From AB-137-C09 sp964645625 (lineage in GTDB: Bacteria; Pseudomonadota; Zetaproteobacteria; Mariprofundales; Mariprofundaceae): a stretch of 64,000 nucleotides of DNA. Under the pieces are notes generated by a model. The model was not told the DNA's origin and did not search any database. It saw only the letters and a list, made by a program, of their open reading frames with translations. Made by a program: the position numbers and the translations under genes. The stretch is from the NCBI GenBank assembly GCA_964645625.1, contig CAZYAI010000006.1:1-64000 (forward strand), written 5' to 3'. Within the stretch, counting starts at the first letter, position 1. Each line of letters begins with the position of its first letter. Below, piece by piece: positions 45,974 to 54,593 of the stretch.

Positions 45974-46060
45974 TTAATAGACTCCTTCTTCTTGTTAGCA
46001 TACTCCATATTAACAAGCGTGGCGTTGTGCCACCCCGCACTACGGAACATGGTCGCACAG

Positions 46061-46110
46061 CGCGTCAAAACGCCACGTCCGTTTATTGTGCCGATCATAT
46101 GTCCCATGTT
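46061..46110 (+). repeat. 50-bp dispersed repeat, copy 2
   Basis: CGCGTCAAAACGCCACGTCC and the following GTTTATTGTGCCGATCATAT match copy 1 at 53726 (about 80% identity by eye). It lies in the gap between the two rlpA-like genes and just touches the stop of the upstream one. Confidence 0.78.
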
Positions 46111-46645
46111 AATACATAAACTCAATACGTACCTGAGTAACACCAGCACGGTAAAAACCAAGTGCTTTAGCTGCTGCTACTGATACATCCAACACACGCC
46201 TTTTAATGCTGGGCCCGCGATCATTAACACGCAAATAGGCTACAGCATTATTGCGCAAATTAGTCACCTTAATGCAGCTATTCATAGGTAAAGCAGGATG
46301 AGCAGCGGTCATATCATTTTGGTTGTACACTTCGCCACTGGCAGTAAATTTACCATGAAATTTTGAACCATACCACGCAGCTTCACCCTCTTCGATAAAA
46401 TTACGAGGGTCACTGATAGGAAAAAAGGTTTCGCCCCCCGCATTATAGGGCTGCTGCAGTTTAAACCTGGTCGCTTCATTAATATAGAAAGGGGGGCTAC
46501 TACAACGCCCTGTTTGATTGTTGTATGATGATTGAACAGGTGGATAAGCGTTAGTCGGATAAGTGTTGGGCGGCAATGGTCGATCACCACATCCAACAAG
46601 TATGCTGGTAATCAACAACAATAAACATGTGGAAATAAACTTCAT
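46109..46645 (-). CDS. rlpA: RlpA-like lipoprotein (short form)
   Basis: This 178-aa lipoprotein has lipobox LVGCG near residue 19 and a double-psi beta-barrel with GEAAWYGSKFHGKFTASGE and LRVNDRGPS. It is a paralogue of the next gene but lacks the long basic linker. The conserved Asp and His of the family are present. It starts directly after the mltB-like stop (no intervening base), so mltB and this gene form a cotranscribed cell-wall pair. Confidence 0.87.
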   Translation of the reverse strand: MKFISTCLLLLITSILVGCGDRPLPPNTYPTNAYPPVQSSYNNQTGRCSSPPFYINEATRFKLQQPYNAGGETFFPISDPRNFIEEGEAAWYGSKFHGKFTASGEVYNQNDMTAAHPALPMNSCIKVTNLRNNAVAYLRVNDRGPSIKRRVLDVSVAAAKALGFYRAGVTQVRIEFMY

Positions 46646-47632
46646 TCACAGACCTTCTTTCTGACTTAGTGTTGCGGCTAATTCACTGGCTGCAAGGGCA
46701 TAATTAAATGCTCGATTCCAGCGCGTAATAACGTAAAAGTTATAGTGAACCAAGGCAAATGTTTTGCCATGCCCCGCACCGCCTTTAATAATATTTACGC
46801 GATCATCATCACGCCAAATCGCCGCTGGCTGATTCACTGTAGCGCGCAACTCGGAGAACCGATGCCATTGCTTGAGTGAACGTGTTTGCCATGATGTAGC
46901 AGCTTTAGTGGCGGGCAACCATTGCATAATCGGACGACTGGCATCCCAATGGTGTTGCTGAAAATAGTGCCCTACACTACACACAATATCTAACGGCGTA
47001 TGCCAAACATCACGCTTTCCATCGTGGTTGGCATCAACGGCATAGCCACGAAATGAAGTTGGTATAAATTGGGTAACGCCAAACGCCCCCGCATAAGAGC
47101 CAACCATCGTGCTAGGATCTAAGCCTTCCTCTTGCGCCAACAGCAAAAGTGCTGCTAACTCACCACGAAAAAACTTTGCGCGGCGAGGGTAGCCAACACT
47201 TAGGGTAAACAACGAATCAAGCACCCTGTCACGCCCCATATAACCACCAAAACGGGTTTCCATCGACAAAATGGCAGCAATCATTTCACGTTGCACACCA
47301 TAGCGTTGTTCACAAGTATCAAACACCTGTTTATGTTCTTTTAAATAAGCCCGCGCACTACGAATATGCGCATCATCGACAAACAACTTACGGTAATCGC
47401 TATAGGCTTTTCCTTCGTAAGGCGTGGTGATACGTTTGATAATGCTTCGATCAAATTTAGCCTGTATAATCAATGGCTTAACATAGGGTTCAGCAAGTCC
47501 TGTTTGCTTCACTAATTGTGCAATAAGCTGCATTCTTTCAGCACGGTGATCCACGCTAGCAGCCATTGCGTTATAACTTTGAAAAAGCAGCACAAGGGCA
47601 TAGCTAAAGCACAGAATAATATGTTTTTTCAT
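46646..47632 (-). CDS. mltB: Membrane-bound lytic murein transglycosylase B-like
   Basis: This 328-aa protein has a signal peptide (about residues 5-24) ending AMAAS without a lipobox cysteine, so it may be soluble unlike E. coli MltB. The catalytic glutamate is in AILSMETRFGGYMG. Further MltB signatures are GYPRRAKFFRGELAALLLLA, GSYAGAFGVTQFIPTSFRGYAVDANHDGKRDVW and YNFYVITRWN. It begins an mltB-rlpA-rlpA-recA-recX-alaS run. Confidence 0.9.
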   Translation of the reverse strand: MKKHIILCFSYALVLLFQSYNAMAASVDHRAERMQLIAQLVKQTGLAEPYVKPLIIQAKFDRSIIKRITTPYEGKAYSDYRKLFVDDAHIRSARAYLKEHKQVFDTCEQRYGVQREMIAAILSMETRFGGYMGRDRVLDSLFTLSVGYPRRAKFFRGELAALLLLAQEEGLDPSTMVGSYAGAFGVTQFIPTSFRGYAVDANHDGKRDVWHTPLDIVCSVGHYFQQHHWDASRPIMQWLPATKAATSWQTRSLKQWHRFSELRATVNQPAAIWRDDDRVNIIKGGAGHGKTFALVHYNFYVITRWNRAFNYALAASELAATLSQKEGL

Positions 47633-47675
47633 GATGATAATAGGGTGTACAAATTCATTGGCGGGATACTAGGGG

Positions 47676-47699
47676 GTATGCTTGCATAGGCAAGCATAC
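47676..47699. terminator. Perfect hairpin between bioB and mltB
   Basis: GTATGCTTGC at 47676-47685 pairs perfectly with GCAAGCATAC at 47690-47699 around a 4-nt ATAG loop; flanking GGG/TCCC extends it weakly. It lies downstream of bioB and upstream of mltB on the minus strand. No T run follows, so it may terminate bioB transcripts through Rho or act as a repeat. Confidence 0.5.
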
Positions 47700-47776
47700 T
47701 CCCTTAACGCAGTAGTATGATCCGCATCATGAATGGACATGGCAAAAGACCATGCCTGCTAATCACGCAATGATTC

Positions 47777-48763
47777 TTATGCGCTGGCTGTTTCACAGGT
47801 CATGCGACGAGACGACGGTGTAGCATAAGCTTCCGCCTGCAAACCAAGTTTGTCGAATAACTGCTGGTCGCTGCTTTCATGCTGGTTTTCGGCAGTAAGC
47901 AGCTTTTCACCATAAAAAATCGAATTAGCACCAGCCAAGAAGCACAGTGCTTGGGTCTCTTCGCTCATGCCTTCACGCCCAGCCGATAAACGCACATAAG
48001 AAGATGGCATGGTAATGCGAGAAACAGCAATCGTACGCACAAATTCCAGCATATCAAAATCAGGGGATTCCTCTAGGGGAGTACCTTCGATACGCACCAA
48101 TAAATTGATAGGCACAGATTCAGGGTGGGGATCCATGCGTGCCAATTGTGCTACCAAGCCAGCGCGATGACGACGGCTTTCACCCATGCCGACAATACCA
48201 CCACAACACACATTCATGGCTGCCGAGCGCACATGACGCAAGGTATCCAAACGATCTTGGTACTGACGACTAGAAATAATATCACTATAAAACTCAGGAT
48301 CCGAATCTAAGTTGTGATTGTAATAATCTAAGCCTGCATCTTTTAGCGCGTGCGCTTGTTGTTCGCTCAACATGCCCAACGTAGCACATGCTTCCATGTC
48401 TAAGGATTTGATTTCACTCACCATTTCTAGCACCAAATCAAAAGCACGGCCTTGTGGTTCACGCCATGCTGCACCAATGCAAAAACGTGTTGCGCCACGT
48501 TCCTTGGCAGCACGCGCAGCTTCGACAACAGCATCTTTTGCCATCAACAACTCAGATTTTAATCCTGTATTATACTTCGCACTTTGTGGGCAATATTTAC
48601 AATCTTCAGGGCAGCCGCCTGTTTTAATCGACAACAAGGTGGAAAGTTGCACCGTATTGGGGTCAAAATGTTGACGGTGACATTGCTGTGCTTGAAATAT
48701 TAAGTCATTGAACGGCAGTTCAAACAGTGCCTCAATCTCTTCTACGGTCCAGTCAAATCGCAT
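47777..48763 (-). CDS. bioB: Biotin synthase
   Basis: This 328-aa radical SAM enzyme inserts sulfur into dethiobiotin. The SAM cluster motif is CPEDCKYCPQS near residue 53, preceded by LLSIKTGG. The strands RFCIGAAWREPQGRAFD and YYNHNLDSDPEFYSDII, and the late FYGEKLLTAENQ, match the family. It overlaps the thrB-like gene by 11 nt. The other biotin genes (bioF, bioH) lie 13 kb away. Confidence 0.96.
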   Translation of the reverse strand: MRFDWTVEEIEALFELPFNDLIFQAQQCHRQHFDPNTVQLSTLLSIKTGGCPEDCKYCPQSAKYNTGLKSELLMAKDAVVEAARAAKERGATRFCIGAAWREPQGRAFDLVLEMVSEIKSLDMEACATLGMLSEQQAHALKDAGLDYYNHNLDSDPEFYSDIISSRQYQDRLDTLRHVRSAAMNVCCGGIVGMGESRRHRAGLVAQLARMDPHPESVPINLLVRIEGTPLEESPDFDMLEFVRTIAVSRITMPSSYVRLSAGREGMSEETQALCFLAGANSIFYGEKLLTAENQHESSDQQLFDKLGLQAEAYATPSSRRMTCETASA

Positions 48764-49763
48764 CGTTCGTTCCTTGTGATGACAACAGTGTATGGCGCAA
48801 CCGATGCACCAACTGGGGTTGTTGGCGATGGTATTGCAATTTAAGGCGGTATTCTTCGGGGTCTAATGTCGTGGTCATTTCACCTTCGCGTGGGAAGAAG
48901 CTATCGTACAAACGAGAGAGCCAAAAACGCAAAGCTGCCAATGCCAGCAAGTCGGGGAGGGCATCCCATTCTTCATCGTTAAGCATGCGCTGCGATAAGT
49001 AGCCAGCCAGTAACGCTGCTGGGCGTGCTTCATCAACCGCAAGGTGGCTGATGCTTAAAGCATTCAATGCGATGGCAAGATCCAGAGCATACGGTGCATC
49101 ATGACCATAATAAAAATCAATCACGCCACTGACCTGGTCACCTGTGAACAAGATATTATCACGAAAGTAATCACCGTGAATCAAACCTTGGGGAAGGTGC
49201 TGGAAGTCACATTGTTGTTGCTGCACAAGTTCAGATTCAAGCTGTTGCGCGACAGTCTCACCGTATTGTTGGTGTACGCCATCGGCGACATCTTCGGCAT
49301 GCGCTTGCAACCAATCCTTACCACTCGGACTGGCGCGGTGGTGGGTAAAATCGCTACCTGCTAGGTGTAACTGTGCAAGAGCAACGCCCGCGCTATGAAG
49401 CTGTGCCAAATTCAAATCAGGCAGCACTTCACCAGCAATACAAGAAACAATGCAGCCGTAATGCGCCGTGCCATCGGCATCAACAAAAGTCAGCAGCGTC
49501 GTGCCGTCGTGTCGTTGTTGAACAGCGGGGCAAGCAAAGCCTTTGCTCGATAGATGTTGCATCAAATCCATGAAGTAGGGGAGTTCATCAACCGACATAC
49601 GTTCAAACAGGGTTAGGACATAACGTCCCGTACTGGTGTTGACGAAGAAGTTGCTGTTTTCAATTCCTGCCGAGATGCCACTGAAGCTGTCCAGCGTTCC
49701 CAGCGAATATTCAGTCAAAATGGCGGAAATATCATTTTGATCAAGTTGCGTATAAACTGACAT
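48753..49763 (-). CDS. thrB: Homoserine kinase, ThrB type II (aminoglycoside-phosphotransferase fold)
   Basis: This protein of about 336 aa starts MSVYTQLDQNDISAILTEYSLG, the usual start of the APH-fold homoserine kinases of proteobacteria. Kinase-like motifs include GRYVLTLFER, the catalytic loop LIHGDYFRDNILFTGD, and GVIDFYYGHDAPYALDLAIALNA. It phosphorylates homoserine in threonine synthesis. The start at 49763 is chosen over 49775 by family similarity. It precedes bioB with an 11-nt overlap. Confidence 0.9.
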   Translation of the reverse strand: MSVYTQLDQNDISAILTEYSLGTLDSFSGISAGIENSNFFVNTSTGRYVLTLFERMSVDELPYFMDLMQHLSSKGFACPAVQQRHDGTTLLTFVDADGTAHYGCIVSCIAGEVLPDLNLAQLHSAGVALAQLHLAGSDFTHHRASPSGKDWLQAHAEDVADGVHQQYGETVAQQLESELVQQQQCDFQHLPQGLIHGDYFRDNILFTGDQVSGVIDFYYGHDAPYALDLAIALNALSISHLAVDEARPAALLAGYLSQRMLNDEEWDALPDLLALAALRFWLSRLYDSFFPREGEMTTTLDPEEYRLKLQYHRQQPQLVHRLRHTLLSSQGTNDAI

Positions 49764-50005
49764 GGCGCGAATCATGCTTGATTCTGGCTATAGGTTCAAT
49801 TTTCAAAAAGCAGGGGTTTTATGACGGTGTGCGTCATTGGATTAAAACTTTACATAATATTCATTATGCGAAACGTATAATGGGTACTAGAGAACGCTGC
49901 ACAAGTCGTAAGCGGTCTTCATGTCAAGCGAATAATGCCTGCCTAATTTTTAGGCGCACTGTCAGGGATTATCATTATCGCAATCAGGGCAAGGCTTAAG
50001 CCAGC

Positions 50006-50066
50006 TTATGCACATGGTTTTCCACAGCTTCATCCACAACCGCTGTGAACTAATCCACAGCGGTTG
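50006..50066 (+). promoter_or_regulatory. Cluster of DnaA-box-like 9-mers with adjoining hairpin
   Basis: Four 9-mers lie in one direction: TTATGCACA (50006-50014), TTTTCCACA (50018-50026), TCATCCACA (50030-50038) and TAATCCACA (50051-50059). The first two fit TTWTNCACA exactly; the others differ at position 2. The starts are 12, 12 and 21 nt apart. A perfect 10-bp hairpin (AACCGCTGTG at 50039-50048, CACAGCGGTT at 50057-50066) overlaps the last. The rest of the 331-nt gap (49764-50094) is AT-rich and gene-free. Confidence 0.55.
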
Positions 50067-50094
50067 ATGGTGCAGAGCCAGGCAAGTTTTCGCT

Positions 50095-51111
50095 CTACCC
50101 TTCTGTACGCGCTGTTTCTTCTTTTAAAACATCCTGACGGTACAAGGCATTCATACGCCTAATCAGTTGCGGTAGTACATTCATATGGTGTGCTTGTAGG
50201 TGCATACACAGTGCTGGCAATGTTTCATTGTGATTGTTATTGTCGCTAGGGATTTCTTCGGCAGAAAATTGTTCAATATGCCCTTGGCTTAGTGCATCAG
50301 AAAATTCAGCATTAAGGCGCGACAACGCCGCAGCAGACAATGGCTTAAGTATACGCAGCATGACCATTTCATTGAGGTAGGCAAAGCTATCGTAGTTCAA
50401 ATAAAAATCGCGAATGTGGCTGTGTGCTGCTGCTACTGAATCGGTATGGAAAAGAAAATGATGGTCTTCGCTGGAAATAAGTCCATCATCGGTCAAACGA
50501 CGAATCCAAGAGCCGATGAAGGGTCCCCAATAATCATCACCTGGTGCTTCAAGTAAAACCACAGGCAGCGGTGGATTACGTCCTGTTTGCAACAGGGTTA
50601 ATGTTTCAAATGCCTCATCCAAGGTGCCAAAACCACCTGCACAAAGCACCACAGCATGACTTTCTCGTAGAAAAAACAATTTGCGCGTAAAAAAGTATTT
50701 GCAGTAAAAGTGGCGCGGTGAACCATCAACAATAGGATTAGGTCTTTGTTCCATCGGTAGGTTGATGTTGATGCCAAATGAATCGAGAAAGCCTGCACCT
50801 TCGTTAGCCGCGTGCATGATACCGCCACCGCCACCCGTTATAATCATAAAGCCATCACGCGCCAATACATGGGCGCAATTCCGCGCTTGAATATAACGAG
50901 GGTCATGAGGTGACGTTCTAGCAGAGCCAAAAAATGTAACTTTCTTGCGCGCTTTGTAAGGGCGGAATATCTCTAAACCGACATGAATTTCATGCAATAC
51001 CGCTGTTAATAAGTGGACATCGGAATTAATCAATTCCGATGCCATAACTGCATCAAAAGCATGCTGCAACTGCGTTTTACTGTGTGTTACGTCATGATCT
51101 TGATTACTCAT
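50095..51111 (-). CDS. LOG-family protein (TIGR00730-like Rossmann fold)
   Basis: This 338-aa protein contains the lysine-decarboxylase-like/LOG fold. The motif usually written PGGxGTxxE appears as CAGGFGTLDEAFETLTL, and the upstream site ITGGGGGIMHAANEGA is intact. Family members hydrolyse nucleotide monophosphates, including cytokinin precursors. The N-terminal FFGSARTSPHDPRYIQAR is typical of the longer bacterial form. It overlaps the OmpA-family gene by 4 nt. Confidence 0.88.
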   Translation of the reverse strand: MSNQDHDVTHSKTQLQHAFDAVMASELINSDVHLLTAVLHEIHVGLEIFRPYKARKKVTFFGSARTSPHDPRYIQARNCAHVLARDGFMIITGGGGGIMHAANEGAGFLDSFGININLPMEQRPNPIVDGSPRHFYCKYFFTRKLFFLRESHAVVLCAGGFGTLDEAFETLTLLQTGRNPPLPVVLLEAPGDDYWGPFIGSWIRRLTDDGLISSEDHHFLFHTDSVAAAHSHIRDFYLNYDSFAYLNEMVMLRILKPLSAAALSRLNAEFSDALSQGHIEQFSAEEIPSDNNNHNETLPALCMHLQAHHMNVLPQLIRRMNALYRQDVLKEETARTEG

Positions 51112-52628
51112 TCTTGTGTTGAGTTATCGTCTACAGCGACTGGAGCTTCGATAACAATATCAATACGGCGGTTCATGTCTCTTCCACGCGCAAACTCATT
51201 GCTGGCAATGGGTTGAATTTCGCCGTAACCGAAGGCTTTGAGCCTTTCTTTGTTAATCCCCGATGAGATAAGGAAGTCCATCACCGCTTCAGCACGCTTT
51301 AATGATAAGGTTTGATTTTCTTTCACGTCACCCTGATTATCGGTATGACCGTTAATACTAACCAAACGATCATCATAGAGTACTAAAGCCTCTTTAACAC
51401 GGCTTAAAAATTCAAAGTGTTGCGAGTCCAACTCAATCTTACCTGGGGCAAATTTTAACTTGGTCAAGCGCAACAACAAAGAGCCATCCATATTGCTGTG
51501 AATTTCTACTTCACCATTCTCGAACAATTGTTGCACGCTCTTTTTGCGCTTATCTTCATAGGTTACGCGTTCTAACTTAGCACGGAAGGCATCTTTGAGT
51601 GTTGCCAACTGTTCCACGCAAGCACTTTGTTGCTCAGTCATAAGTTTTTCAACAGCTGTTGCTTGCTGTCGCTCAGCATCGCTTCTAATTTTCGCTACTT
51701 GTGTTGTACAGGATTTTTTCTCCGCCGCTAGGCTGTTTTTTAAGCTGTTCACACGATCCAACAACACAGCCATGCTATAATCTGCTGTGGGCGTATTTAA
51801 ATCCATACCAAGAGCCGTTGCTAAGTCTTGACGTTGACGACGCGCCGAGAGTAATAGCTCTTCATGACTACCACTTTGCTTGCGCCACTCTTTCACCTGT
51901 AATGAAACCTCTACCGCCTGCTGTGCCAAGGTGATGGATAAGGCAGGATGCAAGGGAACTTGCGCAGCAATACCATCGGCATAGCGTTTTAATGCTGCAT
52001 AAGCATTTTTAGCGTCACCATAAATGACTGGCGTGTAACTTTTAGCATTTTTATTCGCTGCACTTTTAAGGGCTTGCTCTGTCTTTTGTAATAACACAGG
52101 AATTGCAGCATTGATCGCATTGGTAAACGCTGCTCGTGCTGTACCAGCGCGTTGTTGACTGATGTTGAGCTTTCCTGATCCAGCAGCCTTAAATACTTCA
52201 CGTACTGCTTGGTCACCTTTACCCAACCATACAGGAATTTGCTCGGCAGCATCAGAATCACGTGACTTTACATAGCTTGCTGCTTCTTTGGCCGCAGCTT
52301 GAAGTTGCAATAAATTAGAAAATTTATTCATAATAAAACGTGCATTACCATACGCTTCATCAATAGCGGTACTGGCATGATTTAACGCTGATTGCTCTGC
52401 TACGGTATCGCCGCGATCAGCAGCTAGCATGGCAGCACCAAGGTAGGCGCGCACCTTCTCAATCGCTTTAGGGACAAAGTCCGCCTCGGGACTGTGCTGC
52501 AATTGTTCGAGTTGTTGTTCTATCGCTTGACGGCTTTCTGTGGCCTGCCCCTGCCATGGTGCAGCAATACAGAATAATCCAAACATCAGTGGCAACAGTC
52601 CACGCACGGTAAAATAACGATTAGCCAA
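51108..52628 (-). CDS. OmpA-family protein with coiled-coil region
   Basis: This 506-aa protein has a signal peptide (about residues 8-29, ending AAPWQGQA), a helical, Ala/Gln-rich region with a coiled coil (about 280-370), and a C-terminal OmpA-like peptidoglycan-binding domain (SINGHTDNQGD ... LSLKRAEAVMDFLISSGI ... FGYGEIQPIAS ... NRRIDIVIEAP). The domain should anchor it to the wall. A repeated region around SALNHASTAIDEAY resembles DUF4398-type helices. It overlaps nadA by 8 nt, which is unusual company. Confidence 0.85.
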   Translation of the reverse strand: MANRYFTVRGLLPLMFGLFCIAAPWQGQATESRQAIEQQLEQLQHSPEADFVPKAIEKVRAYLGAAMLAADRGDTVAEQSALNHASTAIDEAYGNARFIMNKFSNLLQLQAAAKEAASYVKSRDSDAAEQIPVWLGKGDQAVREVFKAAGSGKLNISQQRAGTARAAFTNAINAAIPVLLQKTEQALKSAANKNAKSYTPVIYGDAKNAYAALKRYADGIAAQVPLHPALSITLAQQAVEVSLQVKEWRKQSGSHEELLLSARRQRQDLATALGMDLNTPTADYSMAVLLDRVNSLKNSLAAEKKSCTTQVAKIRSDAERQQATAVEKLMTEQQSACVEQLATLKDAFRAKLERVTYEDKRKKSVQQLFENGEVEIHSNMDGSLLLRLTKLKFAPGKIELDSQHFEFLSRVKEALVLYDDRLVSINGHTDNQGDVKENQTLSLKRAEAVMDFLISSGINKERLKAFGYGEIQPIASNEFARGRDMNRRIDIVIEAPVAVDDNSTQE

Positions 52629-53697
52629 GGTCTAACATCCTTTGAAGTGAAGTTTTTGCCCGCGCTTTTTGCGCTGAAGGCACGATAATCTGGTTACCTT
52701 GTTGACCATCGGCAATGGCTTGAAGGCTGGCGAACAAGTGTTGAGGGTCGGTGCGGAACATGGTTGAGCACATACAGACCATCGGCGACAAAAAATAGAC
52801 GGCGTGTTCAGGGTGTAAAATACGCAGTCGGTTTACCAAGTTCAATTCTGTAGCAATGGCAAAGTGTTGTGGCTCTGTTGCAGTTTCTACGTGTTTGATG
52901 ATTGCTTCGGTAGAGCCGACAAAATCCGCTGTTTCACACACCTCGCGAGAACATTCTGGATGTGCTAAAATCTGAATACCTGGGTGTTGTTGGCGCATGG
53001 TAGCAGCATGGCTGGCTTGGAACATTTGGTGTACCGAGCAAAAGCCCTTCCATAAAATCAACTTTGCACGATGAATCGCCGCTTCGCTATGACCACCAAG
53101 CGGCAGTGCAGGGTCCCAAATAATCATCGCTTCATCAGCAACACCCATACGTACAGCGGTATTTTCCCCTAAATGTTGATCTGGGAAGAACAGAATTTTA
53201 TCACGTTCATCCCATGCCCAACGCATAATACGTTCGGCATTGGATGAGGTGCAAACAATGCCACCATGTTCACCGCAGAAAGCTTTGAGTGCAGCCGTTG
53301 AATTAATGTAAGTAACAGGCGTAACCATCGCATCGGCTGGCAACACGCTGTTAAGCTCCTGCCAGCAACGACTGACTTGCACATCATTCGCCATATCGGC
53401 CATAGAGCAACCCGCAGCAGGGTCGGGTAAAACAACCTTTTGCTCATCGCTGGTTAAAATATCCGCTGTTTCAGCCATGAAGTGAACACCGCAAAAAATA
53501 ATGTTTTGAGCATCCGTAGCCGCCGCTTGCTGCGCTAATTTAAGCGAATCGCCTGTAATATCGGCAAAGCGGATTACCTCTTCGCGTTGGTAATGGTGAC
53601 CTAAAATCAGTACTTGATCGCCAAGTTCCTGTTTAAGCCGTGTGATTCCTTGTAGCAAAAGGTCTTCGGGTTGATCATATAAGGCATCAAGTGTCAT
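52621..53697 (-). CDS. nadA: Quinolinate synthase NadA
   Basis: The start at 53697 (MTLDALYDQPEDLL) is chosen; the frame extends 35 codons upstream, but that part runs through a dispersed repeat. The 358-aa [4Fe-4S] enzyme condenses iminoaspartate and DHAP to quinolinate for NAD synthesis. It shows LGHHYQREEVIRFADITGDSL, CGVHFMAETADIL, LPDPAAGCSMAD and AHPECSREVCETADFVGSTEAI, with the three cluster cysteines in CGVHF, HPECS and MVCMCS regions. nadB is not in the window. Confidence 0.95.
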   Translation of the reverse strand: MTLDALYDQPEDLLLQGITRLKQELGDQVLILGHHYQREEVIRFADITGDSLKLAQQAAATDAQNIIFCGVHFMAETADILTSDEQKVVLPDPAAGCSMADMANDVQVSRCWQELNSVLPADAMVTPVTYINSTAALKAFCGEHGGIVCTSSNAERIMRWAWDERDKILFFPDQHLGENTAVRMGVADEAMIIWDPALPLGGHSEAAIHRAKLILWKGFCSVHQMFQASHAATMRQQHPGIQILAHPECSREVCETADFVGSTEAIIKHVETATEPQHFAIATELNLVNRLRILHPEHAVYFLSPMVCMCSTMFRTDPQHLFASLQAIADGQQGNQIIVPSAQKARAKTSLQRMLDLG

Positions 53698-53725
53698 AGT
53701 TGCTTTGCCTTGCTGAAAAAACAAC

Positions 53726-53775
53726 ATGTCAAAACGCCATGCCCGTTTATTGTGTGGGTCACATGTTCCATGTGA
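53726..53775 (+). repeat. 50-bp dispersed repeat, copy 1
   Basis: ATGTCAAAACGCCATGCCCG and the following GTTTATTGTGTGGGTC match copies 2 and 3. An inner palindrome CACATGTTCCATGTG closes it. It lies 28 nt upstream of the nadA start. Confidence 0.78.
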
Positions 53776-53856
53776 GAGGGAAAATGAGCTATCATAGGGC
53801 AAGTGTGTAATCCATCAGGGCTTTGTCAACATGCAGTTTCCAGTTTTGCGCCCATT

Positions 53857-53885
53857 CTCTGGATTGCGGATCAAGTCCATAATGG
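53857..53885. repeat. Dispersed repeat 'GGATTGCGGATCAAGTCC', second location
   Basis: CTCTGGATTGCGGATCAAGT followed by CCATAATGG matches 14955-14983 with three differences. It lies in the gap between nadA and the Crp-family regulator. Confidence 0.7.
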
Positions 53886-53900
53886 CGCGCGTGACATCGG

Positions 53901-54593
53901 TTAAATAGAAAACAGTAAATCTTCTAATGCATCAATATCAATACGCACTTCCGTCGTGCCTGTGATGGATTGAATGACACCATCTTTTTTTAGGGCACTT
54001 ACAGCCCGAGAGATCGTTTCTCGACTGGTGGAGAGTTGGTCAGCAATCAATTGATGGGTTGGCAATTTGAGTTGCACAAAATGATCGCCAGGTGTGCGTC
54101 CCATGCATGAACACAAGTCGTTTAAATAATGGTACAAACGGTGTGGTACATCCAAAGTACTGATACGTTCTAAAAGCAAGTTGGTTTTACGGAAGCGACC
54201 AGCCAACTCCAACAGTAATTTAAGCGACATTTGCGGTTGTTGCAGCAATAGCTTTTCAAAGTCGCTACGGCGAATTTGAGCCAGCGTGCTTTTTTGTAAG
54301 GTTGTTACCGTTGCTGAGCGGGGTTGCTTGTCTAATAATGATAGTTCACCAAAAAAAGAACCTGCTGGCATGAGTGATAAAATCACCTCTCGACCATCCA
54401 TCGCGTAATATGATATTTTAACTTGCCCAGCAAGAATCACAAACAAGGAGTTGGAGCTATCGCCCTCTTGTACAATCACGCTTTTGGCGGGGTATTGGTG
54501 TGAGGATGCAAGATCGACCACAGCACTAAGCTCTTGTTGGTCTAAATCCGAAAAAAGAGGAATCTTATGAAAGATAGATTGCATGTTGTTCAC
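53901..54593 (-). CDS. Crp/Fnr-family transcriptional regulator
   Basis: This 230-aa protein has a cNMP-binding barrel (residues about 15-125) and a C-terminal winged helix. The cyclic-nucleotide pocket motif is GELSLLDKQPRSATVTT, close to Crp. The HTH reads LIADQLSTSRETISRAVSALKKDGVI. No Fnr-type N-terminal cysteine cluster is visible, so it is not an oxygen sensor of the Fnr type. It overlaps a DUF190 gene by 4 nt and faces away from the cytochrome c gene. Confidence 0.88.
   Translation of the reverse strand: MNNMQSIFHKIPLFSDLDQQELSAVVDLASSHQYPAKSVIVQEGDSSNSLFVILAGQVKISYYAMDGREVILSLMPAGSFFGELSLLDKQPRSATVTTLQKSTLAQIRRSDFEKLLLQQPQMSLKLLLELAGRFRKTNLLLERISTLDVPHRLYHYLNDLCSCMGRTPGDHFVQLKLPTHQLIADQLSTSRETISRAVSALKKDGVIQSITGTTEVRIDIDALEDLLFSI

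Noticed and set aside
50095..51111. LOG protein as a true lysine decarboxylase
   Set aside because: The family was once labelled that way; the GGFGTLDE motif marks the nucleotide-hydrolysing LOG fold.
53698..53802. Extended N-terminus of NadA
   Set aside because: The extension runs through the 50-bp dispersed repeat and lacks family similarity.
53901..54593. Fnr oxygen sensor
   Set aside because: There is no N-terminal cysteine cluster; the pocket resembles the cNMP-binding type.
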